31,910 nt of DNA from Candidatus Caenarcanales bacterium (GTDB taxonomy: Bacteria; Cyanobacteriota; Vampirovibrionia; LMEP-6097). The notes below the pieces were generated by a model, which was not told the origin of the DNA, did not search any database, and was given only the letters and a program-made list of their open reading frames with translations. The stretch covers positions 1 to 31,910 of the forward strand of contig JAKVAO010000026.1 of the NCBI GenBank assembly GCA_022447685.1, given 5' to 3'. Positions within the stretch are counted from its first letter, which is position 1, and each line of letters opens with the position of its first letter. Below are positions 25,698 through 31,910 of the stretch, piece by piece. The position numbers and the translations under genes were made by a program.

Positions 25698-25703
25698 ATT
25701 AAT

Positions 25704-25732
25704 AGTATATAATGTGATTACAGGTTTAAGCA
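25704..25732 (-). promoter_or_regulatory. Candidate promoter for the transglutaminase-DUF2126 gene
   Basis: TATACT (minus strand, 25709-25704) lies only 6 nt before ATG 25697, so the transcript would be nearly leaderless. A 17-bp spacer leads to TGCTTA at 25732-25727, a poor -35. The site overlaps the divergent TTG start of the next gene, and would also rule out use of the upstream start of this protein. Confidence 0.3.
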
Positions 25733-27601
25733 TTGAGTGATATTTTTGCACTAAATTTTGACGGTTTAAGCTCTCCTTCCATAAGCTTAAATATAGCGGA
25801 GGCTGCTCAGGGGCGGCATCCTTTCGGTTGGGGTTTCGCTTGGTACCCTAATGACTACCAAGGTGCTTCTGTAGCTAAAGACCCAGCTGCTAGAAATGCT
25901 CAGATTCTAACCGAAGCTCTCATGGACTGGGAAAACTTCAGATCAACAGTTTTCATCTCCAAAATCTTAGGTGCAGCTCAAGGCTATACCAACCATGAAA
26001 CTCAGCCTTTCTCCAGAAGCTTTGCTGGACGTGATTGGATATTCATGCATAACGGTGATCTCGATAAAATGAATCTCTATAAACTGCACGCAAACAAATC
26101 TCGTTTCTTAGAGCCACTTGGCACCACTGACTCAGAGATAGCTTTTTGTTATTTATTAGGTTTGATGTACGAAAGCAAAGCCCGCAAACTTGCAGATATA
26201 GAACCAGAGAAACTAGAAACTTGGTTCATGGAATTAGACAAGCTCGGTAGTGCTGACATCGTAATCACAGATGGACTTACACTTGCCTGCTATCAAGGAA
26301 CCCAGTCACAAACTCCTATTTATTTCACTAGAATTAAGCCAAGCAGCGAAACCAAAATATTCAACTCAGAGCAAGTATCACTAGAAATCAATGACCCACG
26401 TGATTCATATAGAACAGCACTTATTTTCAGCAGCTCAAAATTCAAACACGGTAACTGGCAGCAAATGCAGCCTGGACAAATGATAATAGCGAAAAGAGGA
26501 GCTATTGCCTGGAATAATAAAGCTGGTGAAGAAGTTGCGCCAATCTACCAAAGCCTTCAAGCAAGCCCAGGACAAAAAAACCTCAAAGATAAACATAGAT
26601 CACTACAACAGTTACAAACAAATCAATCTGCTGTAATTCAAGATTTAAATCCTCCTCAAGCCCTGCCATCTATTACCAATATTAGATCCATCACCCACAC
26701 TCAAGATGGACAAGCTTTAACTTACAAAATGTATGAAATCAGTCATACTAGCCGCTATAGCTACAGCGAAGCCGTTGAGCATAGTACCCATAGATTCAGG
26801 TTACAACCTCTAGAAGATAAGGTTCAGGACTTACTAGTCTCTGAGTTAAGTGTCAGCATAGAAGGTGAAGAAATTCACTATGAAGATGTATTTAGTAATC
26901 AGTGTGTACATTACAGCATTAACATGCCCTATAAAGAACTCACCATATCAGCTACTAGTAAAGTGAAAATCTTCCAAGTGCCGCCAGATGACTACAATCT
27001 ATCTAGCCGTAGAACTTCAATGCCACTAGTTTGGATGCCATGGCAAAGACAGATGATGAATGCTTACCTACTTCCAGAGGAGCTTCCAGAGACTCAACTC
27101 TCTGAACTTACCGAGTATGCAATGAGCTTTGCTGAGAGAAATGAATATCACCTAGTAAACACCCTAGAGGATATGAATCAAACTATCTATAAAGATTACG
27201 ACTATATCCAAGGTAGCACTTCACTCAGCACCACACCTTTTGAAGTTTACGCGGCGAGGAGAGGTGTTTGCCAAGATTTTGCTAATTTATTTATTTGTTT
27301 GTGTAGGCTACTCAGTATTCCAGCGAGATATAGAATGGGATATATTTTCACCGGCTCTAACTATGAAAACAAATTACAGTCAGAAGCTTCACACGCTTGG
27401 ACAGAGGTTTACCTGCCATATATAGGCTGGAGAGGATTTGACCCAACCAATGGCTGTAGAGTAAGACAAGATCATATTAGAGTTGCCTGTGGGAGAAACT
27501 ATCGTGACGCGACACCAACCTCTGGGACTATCTATAGGGGTGGAGGACTTGAAACTTTAGCAGTTGAGGTTAAAATTAAAGAAGTATTTTCTGGTGTGTG
27601 A
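25733..27601 (+). CDS. GAT-II-like (Ntn-fold) domain fused to transglutaminase
   Basis: A 622-residue protein. Residues 1-260 follow the YafJ/EgtC-type class II glutamine amidotransferase: GWGFAWY (32-38), QPFSRSFAGRDWIFMHNGDL (91-110, with the oxyanion HNG at 106-108) and GTTDSEIAFC (130-139). The N-terminal nucleophile Cys2 is Ser (MSDIFALNFD), and the HxR substrate motif is replaced by SKILGAAQ. A linker (270-330) leads to a transglutaminase domain with Cys513 (RRGVCQDFANLF), His554 (ASHAWTEVYLP) and Asp570 (GFDPTNG), all intact. The start is TTG at 25733; a stop three codons upstream leaves no alternative. It is the first gene of the ATP-grasp/alpha-E operon. Confidence 0.85.
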   Translation: MSDIFALNFDGLSSPSISLNIAEAAQGRHPFGWGFAWYPNDYQGASVAKDPAARNAQILTEALMDWENFRSTVFISKILGAAQGYTNHETQPFSRSFAGRDWIFMHNGDLDKMNLYKLHANKSRFLEPLGTTDSEIAFCYLLGLMYESKARKLADIEPEKLETWFMELDKLGSADIVITDGLTLACYQGTQSQTPIYFTRIKPSSETKIFNSEQVSLEINDPRDSYRTALIFSSSKFKHGNWQQMQPGQMIIAKRGAIAWNNKAGEEVAPIYQSLQASPGQKNLKDKHRSLQQLQTNQSAVIQDLNPPQALPSITNIRSITHTQDGQALTYKMYEISHTSRYSYSEAVEHSTHRFRLQPLEDKVQDLLVSELSVSIEGEEIHYEDVFSNQCVHYSINMPYKELTISATSKVKIFQVPPDDYNLSSRRTSMPLVWMPWQRQMMNAYLLPEELPETQLSELTEYAMSFAERNEYHLVNTLEDMNQTIYKDYDYIQGSTSLSTTPFEVYAARRGVCQDFANLFICLCRLLSIPARYRMGYIFTGSNYENKLQSEASHAWTEVYLPYIGWRGFDPTNGCRVRQDHIRVACGRNYRDATPTSGTIYRGGGLETLAVEVKIKEVFSGV

Positions 27602-27606
27602 AATTA

Positions 27607-29049
27607 ATGAATTTTGACGAATATCTTACAGAAGAATTTTATGATGAGTTGTTTGAAAGTGATGGCAAAGCACGAAATTTCGTAGTCCCTCTAGTAAATA
27701 AAATCAATAGTCTTTCCAAACGTGAACTCAATAGAAAAAAATTTGCTGCTGAATCTGCACTTAAACAACAGGGAATCACCTTCAGTGTCTATGGTGATAA
27801 AGATGGCATAGAAAAAATATTCCCCTTCGATATTATTCCAAGGGTCATACCAGGAAAAGAGTGGTATCAAATAGAGAAAGGACTTCAACAGAGAATAAAA
27901 GCACTTAACTGCTTTATTCATGATGTCTACAACGATAAACAAATTTTCAAAGACAAAATCGTCCCCGAAGAATTAATCTACTCCTCAAGCTGCTATCTCC
28001 CTCAGTGTGAAGGTCTCAAACCTCCAAAAAATATTTGGATTCATATTACCGGAACTGATCTAGTCAGAGACAAAGAAGGTAATTTCTATGTATTAGAAGA
28101 TAATCTCAGATGTCCTTCTGGGGTTTCCTATGTACTAGAAAACAGATCAATACTCAAAAAAACTTTCCCTGATCTATTCCAAGCAATGAAAGTAAAAAGA
28201 GTTTCCAACTACCCAGATCAGCTCTATGAGACGCTTAGGCACTTAGCTCCAGAGAATAACGAGAATCCAAATATCATAGTTCTAAGTCCAGGAATCTATA
28301 ACTCGGCATACTTTGAGCATGCTTACCTAGCACAAGAAATGGGAGTCACTCTAGCTCAAGGTTCTGACCTCACTGTAATCAATGACGAGGTAATGCTAAG
28401 AACAACTAAGGGCTTCGAGAAAGTAGATGTAATCTACAGAAGAATTGATGATGACTTTCTAGATCCGAGTGTCTTCAACCCAGAGTCTTTACTCGGAGTG
28501 CGAGGCTTAATGCAAGCTTATATGAAGGGAAATATTGCACTAGCGAATGCTCCAGGGACTGGGATAGCAGATGATAAAGCAATCTACGCCTATGTTCCAC
28601 AGATCATAAAATACTATCTGGATGAAGAGGCTATCATCCCTAATGTTCCAACTTATCTCTGTGAGAATAAAGAAGACCGAGAATATGTCCTGGATAACAT
28701 CAAAGACCTAGTGGTCAAAGCCGTAGATCAATCTGGTGGCTATGGCATGTTGATTGGTCCTAAATCTAAGAAAAAAGAAAGAGAAGAGTTCAAAGAAAAA
28801 ATCAAAGCCGATCCAAGATCTTATATAGCTCAACCGACTCTTGCTCTATCACGTTCCCCAACTATAGTTGAAGACAGTATTGAAGGCAGACATGTTGACC
28901 TGAGACCTTATATCCTATATGCAGATGATATTTTTGTGAGCCCTGGAGGCTTAACTAGAGTTGCTTTAGTGAAGGGATCACTAGTTGTGAATTCCTCTCA
29001 GGGTGGAGGTAGTAAAGATACCTGGATATTAGAAGAAGATTATAGTTAG
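27607..29049 (+). CDS. Circularly permuted ATP-grasp protein (COG2308)
   Basis: A 480-residue protein from ATG 27607; a GTG at 27598 overlapping the previous stop (GTGA) adds three residues and may be the coupled start. Family motifs are FDEYLTEEFYDELFESDGKAR at the start, KALNCFIHDVYNDKQI, DLVRDKEGNFYVLEDNLRCPSG (metal and nucleotide binding), VDVIYRRIDDDFLDPSVF, NAPGTGIADDKAIYAYVP and VKAVDQSGGYGMLIGP. The order is permuted relative to classical ATP-grasp enzymes. It is predicted to ligate a carboxylate to an amine using ATP, perhaps in a peptide or amide bond. It overlaps or abuts its neighbours on both sides, so the three genes are an operon. Confidence 0.93.
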   Translation: MNFDEYLTEEFYDELFESDGKARNFVVPLVNKINSLSKRELNRKKFAAESALKQQGITFSVYGDKDGIEKIFPFDIIPRVIPGKEWYQIEKGLQQRIKALNCFIHDVYNDKQIFKDKIVPEELIYSSSCYLPQCEGLKPPKNIWIHITGTDLVRDKEGNFYVLEDNLRCPSGVSYVLENRSILKKTFPDLFQAMKVKRVSNYPDQLYETLRHLAPENNENPNIIVLSPGIYNSAYFEHAYLAQEMGVTLAQGSDLTVINDEVMLRTTKGFEKVDVIYRRIDDDFLDPSVFNPESLLGVRGLMQAYMKGNIALANAPGTGIADDKAIYAYVPQIIKYYLDEEAIIPNVPTYLCENKEDREYVLDNIKDLVVKAVDQSGGYGMLIGPKSKKKEREEFKEKIKADPRSYIAQPTLALSRSPTIVEDSIEGRHVDLRPYILYADDIFVSPGGLTRVALVKGSLVVNSSQGGGSKDTWILEEDYS

Positions 29050-29994
29050 ATGTTAAGTAGAGTTGCTAATTCAATTTACTGGCTCAGCCGCTACCTAGAG
29101 AGATTAGATAGTATTGCAAGATTTATTAATGTTAATTACTTTCTCATGCTAGAGAAGGGTGAAGCAACTGACGGTAAAACCCAGTGGGATCCACTGATCT
29201 ATGCATCAGGAGATCATAAAGATTTCTTCCAAAGATACAAAAAAGCTGATGAGAAAAACGTTATCAAATTTCTAAGCTTCGACAAAACAAACCCAAACTC
29301 GATACTATCCTGTGTAGAAGCTGCTAGAGAAAATGCAAGAACAGTTAGAGAGATTATTCCAACTGAGCAATGGCAGACTATAAATGATCTATATCACTTC
29401 ATCAAAGATGAATCCAAGAAGAAGAAACATAGTAATCTACAGGATTTCTACAAAAAAATCAAAGACTATAATAATCAGACCATAGGGCTTACACTCAATT
29501 CCCAATTAAGAAACCAAGCTTGGCACTTTCTCAGACTCGCAAAGCTACTAGAACGTGCTGATAAAACCGCAAGGCTCTTAGATGTAAAATATTTCTCACT
29601 TTTACCCAATCTTTCTTACGTAGATAGTCCCTACGATGCAATAGAATGGGGAGCTGTGCTGAAATCAGTGAACGCATTTCAGATGTACAGACAAACATAT
29701 CATAGAGTAAGTTATGAGAATGTCAGCGATTTTCTGATCAATAACCAATATTTCCCTAGGTCTATCTGCTACTGTGTTAGTGAAGCTAGTAAGTCTCTAG
29801 CAGAGATCATTAGCATAATAGGAATAAATGTCGAAGCTTCTAAGTATATGGATGACTTGGAGACTATGATCAAATCTAAAGACACCAAGAGCATTCTCAG
29901 AGAAGGTTTACATGAATTCGTTGATGCATTTCAGGTTAAGTTAAATGAGCTTGATGAGGCTATATATAATTCTTTCTTTGCCTTGAAAATTTAG
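29050..29994 (+). CDS. Alpha-E domain protein (COG2307)
   Basis: A 314-residue, almost all-helical protein whose start codon directly follows the ATP-grasp stop. The N-terminus (MLSRVANSIYWLSRYLERLD) is the family hallmark, with an R/ERxD pattern recurring as FLRLAKLLERADKTARLLDVKY near residue 170. ENARTVREIIPTEQWQTINDLY is also characteristic. Alpha-E proteins occur almost always next to permuted ATP-grasp proteins and transglutaminases and are thought to partner them, with no demonstrated reaction. The gene has normal length and no defects. Confidence 0.93.
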   Translation: MLSRVANSIYWLSRYLERLDSIARFINVNYFLMLEKGEATDGKTQWDPLIYASGDHKDFFQRYKKADEKNVIKFLSFDKTNPNSILSCVEAARENARTVREIIPTEQWQTINDLYHFIKDESKKKKHSNLQDFYKKIKDYNNQTIGLTLNSQLRNQAWHFLRLAKLLERADKTARLLDVKYFSLLPNLSYVDSPYDAIEWGAVLKSVNAFQMYRQTYHRVSYENVSDFLINNQYFPRSICYCVSEASKSLAEIISIIGINVEASKYMDDLETMIKSKDTKSILREGLHEFVDAFQVKLNELDEAIYNSFFALKI

Positions 29995-30060
29995 CTTTTA
30001 TTAACACATTATCTTAACCTGTCGTGCTATTATTTTGAGCCAAACTCGGGGTATTGTGTT

Positions 30061-31533
30061 GTGAATAGTATCAAAGACGATGGCAGCGATAAACTCTATA
30101 CTAATTATCAGCCATTAAAGCGCCCTGATAAATCGAAGCGCAGTGAAATCAGTAAATTTCTAGATGTATCTTATCAAAACCAAAAAAACCTAGATAGTAA
30201 AAAGATTAGACAACCAAGCTATGTAGCTACCCAAAGATGGTTAATAGCAGATACCAAGAATAAACTACACGCAAAAGAAAATATTGATAATAAAGAAGTT
30301 GACAGACTTGTTGATTTATCTAATAAGTTAAGCCAAACATTGAGGGGCTTAAATAAAATAATTAGACTCTTTGTCGAGAAAGAAACTGAAGAAGGTGAAA
30401 CTAAATTAAGGGTAACAACAGATAAAGAGTTTAAAAAGGAAAGAGAAAAACTAGGAGAAGCTGCATTATCTAAAATAAATGTTAGTAAGATAGAACAATC
30501 TCTAGAAGAGCTTTTAAAAAGCTACAGAGATAATTCTCATGAACAATTACAACGAAATTTTACTGATTTAGAAATACATGAAATTAAGAAATTATCGATA
30601 GCGCATACTTTCACTAGCACTCCGTCATTTGCAGAGCAACTTGAATCTAAGTCTGATTATAGACAAATAGTCGCAGACTCACTTATAAAGGCAAAAAATG
30701 ATTTAAATAGGTTTCTTATAAGAAGTGAAAATATTCTTCAAGGAAAAAATGGGATCATAGAGACAGTTGATAAAAATTTGCTTTTTGAGAAAATAAGTAC
30801 GCTTCAGATACAAAACGATAAAGACATCATCTTAGATTCTAACTTTCTAAAGGTGATAGAAAATCCCGATCAAACAAAAACACTAGTTCTCAAAGACACA
30901 AATATTTCTGAACCTATGAATATAGATATAGATCTAGTATGCACGATTATTGAAAACTTCATACATAACGCTAAAGCTGGTGCAGGAGAAGCTCTTCCCA
31001 TAAAATTAAATATAAAATTTAAGCGCGAAGGTAAGTTTCAATACTTAGAAATTGGTACAGAAAACGGTATAGAAAATAGTGTAAAGAGAAGTAAGGAAAA
31101 AGGCAATGAATATAAATTCTTTTTTAATCAAGAAGAGTTTAAAGAAAACATAGCAAAGTTAGGCGAAGAAAGATTCACGACCAAAGAAGATAATGGCAAA
31201 GAAAGTAATAAGGAGAATAATAGCAATGGAACATTCTTAATGACATTATTTTCATTACTTAAAAATATCTATAAGGTTAATTACCCTCAAATAAAAAACA
31301 TCGCAGAAAAGATACCTTACAGATATAGCAACGATGCCTTGAGTGAATTAAATCAAGGTCAGGACGTGGATAGATATAAAGAAGATAATCTGAAAGTTAT
31401 AGGAAAAGATGATTCAGGAAACTATACACATAAACCGCAACTCTTCAAAATTCAAATTAAATATCCTATAGGTATGCTAGAAGATAAATCTAATTCTCGC
31501 ACCGACTCAATTCAAGCCAGTAAGTCCCATTAA
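30061..31533 (+). CDS. Degenerate histidine-kinase-like protein
   Basis: A 490-residue protein starting with GTG at 30061. The centre contains an H-box-like segment (LSIAHTFTSTPSFAEQL, His182 in the position of the phosphoacceptor) followed by a helical hairpin. After it an ATPase-like domain has an N-box (LVCTIIENFIHNAKAGAGEA, about 292-311), then LEIGTENGIEN where the DxGxG box should be, and NGTFLMTLFSLLKNIY as a possible G2 region. Missing acidic and glycine residues suggest ATP binding is lost or altered. No membrane helix or sensor domain is visible. This assignment is a pattern-based inference; the alternative is a lineage-specific protein with chance resemblance. Confidence 0.55.
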   Translation: MNSIKDDGSDKLYTNYQPLKRPDKSKRSEISKFLDVSYQNQKNLDSKKIRQPSYVATQRWLIADTKNKLHAKENIDNKEVDRLVDLSNKLSQTLRGLNKIIRLFVEKETEEGETKLRVTTDKEFKKEREKLGEAALSKINVSKIEQSLEELLKSYRDNSHEQLQRNFTDLEIHEIKKLSIAHTFTSTPSFAEQLESKSDYRQIVADSLIKAKNDLNRFLIRSENILQGKNGIIETVDKNLLFEKISTLQIQNDKDIILDSNFLKVIENPDQTKTLVLKDTNISEPMNIDIDLVCTIIENFIHNAKAGAGEALPIKLNIKFKREGKFQYLEIGTENGIENSVKRSKEKGNEYKFFFNQEEFKENIAKLGEERFTTKEDNGKESNKENNSNGTFLMTLFSLLKNIYKVNYPQIKNIAEKIPYRYSNDALSELNQGQDVDRYKEDNLKVIGKDDSGNYTHKPQLFKIQIKYPIGMLEDKSNSRTDSIQASKSH

Positions 31534-31590
31534 ATATTAAACACAAAATATCATCCTTACTAAAAGTATGATTAGAAGAACCTCTAAGAT

Positions 31591-31833
31591 TTAATTCATT
31601 CGAACATTATCAGTAACAGTAATATAGTTATATCCGGAAGCATCGATTTCTGCATCAACCCCCAAACCTTGAATATCTATAGCAGAGTCTCTAACTGAAT
31701 TAGGAGTAAGTCCAGATGTCGTCGCCAAAGTCCCAGAACTTGGCAAACTCAGATTAGTAGTTCCACTAGTATTAAATACAACTGCGTTGTTACCACTTAA
31801 AGTAAGTGAATTACTGCCATCCTGAATTTTCCT
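31591..31833 (-). pseudogene. C-terminal part of a phage tail-fibre-like or exported repeat protein
   Basis: The minus frame ending at 31591 encodes about 81 residues: KIQDGSNSLTLSG, NNAVVFNTSG, TNLSLPSSGTLATTSGL, then a short helical-strand tail. The TLPSSGTLAT block is a typical piece of phage tail-fibre or collar-like proteins, in which NxxxF.xSGT and L.LPSSGTLA occur. The frame meets the insertion-sequence end near 31834, so the 5' part would lie beyond the window. No start codon is present. Confidence 0.5.
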
Positions 31834-31910
31834 GGTAATGTAAACTATTTTGTGTAAATTCCAAATTTTGCTATTTTTTGTTTTATCAGCTCCGGGGTTA
31901 AAAGTTTAAA
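31834..31910 (-). mobile_element. End of an insertion sequence (IS256-like terminus), partial
   Basis: GGTAATGTAAAC followed by TTTTGTGTAAATTCC resembles the termini of IS256-family elements, in which GTAAA and TGTGTAAA are spaced as here. On the minus strand a frame running into the window from beyond 31910 ends at 31845 with PELIKQKIAKFGIYTK and a stop inside the terminus, as transposase genes often do. Only one end is in the window, so the family is uncertain and the flanking repeat cannot be checked. Confidence 0.4.

Noticed and set aside
25698..25751. 18-residue N-terminal extension of the transglutaminase-DUF2126 protein
   Set aside because: The segment is not similar to family N-termini, overlaps the divergent gene start, and a likely -10 lies within it.
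1..31910. CRISPR array or defence operon
   Set aside because: No regularly spaced repeats with spacers were seen; toxin-antitoxin genes at the left end are the only defence-like genes.

Overview
The window is AT-rich DNA from a Gram-negative-type bacterium. It carries lpxC and kdsC (lipid A and Kdo synthesis), a predicted outer-membrane beta-barrel and exported proteins. The most informative taxonomic signal is a tmRNA (ssrA) whose tag reads NNVVSFDRQ near its end, resembling the NNIVxFxRK core of cyanobacterial tags. With no photosynthesis genes and many unrecognised proteins, a non-photosynthetic cyanobacterial relative (Melainabacteria/Vampirovibrionia type) is my best guess, but this is inference.

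Layout. (1) 1-2820 is an accessory graveyard beside ssrA: a truncated DUF4143 ATPase, a zeta-like P-loop kinase with a small partner, a RelE/antitoxin pair, an antitoxin remnant (DUF2281 type) and the C-terminal part of a large serine recombinase whose frame runs into the ssrA 3' end. (2) 2821-3258 (minus) is ssrA. (3) 3355-5100 holds a small membrane protein and an unknown gene split by a 279-bp palindrome-rich insertion flanked by a 7-bp direct repeat; removing one repeat plus the insert restores a 287-codon frame. (4) 5078-7619 is housekeeping: dnaB and prfA, divergent. (5) 7623-10662 has two glycine-rich hypothetical genes (one broken at its start), a Cys-rich small protein and an intact DUF4143 ATPase. 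(6) 10709-11798 is kdsC-leuD. (7) 11962-21620 has lpxC with an exported partner, tRNA-Met, several large unrecognised proteins (one with two degenerate GGDEF-like regions) and an iron-sulfur (6-4) photolyase/cryptochrome. (8) 21623-29994 is the most interesting block: a transglutaminase-DUF2126 protein overlapping a beta-barrel gene by 74 bp, and divergently a GAT-II-like/transglutaminase fusion, a circularly permuted ATP-grasp (COG2308) and an alpha-E protein (COG2307). (9) 30061-31910 has a degenerate histidine-kinase-like protein, then the tail of a fibre-like gene apparently interrupted by an insertion sequence that leaves the window.

How the genes work together. The block at 22371-29994 matches the gene set that comparative genomics has linked to a predicted ATP-dependent peptide or amide ligation system: ATP-grasp plus alpha-E for synthesis or ligation, transglutaminase-fold proteins and DUF2126 for transfer or cleavage. 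Here an Ntn-fold domain with Ser instead of Cys at the nucleophile position is fused to one of the two transglutaminases, and the other is translationally overlapped with an envelope beta-barrel. The rest is core metabolism mixed with mobile-element debris.
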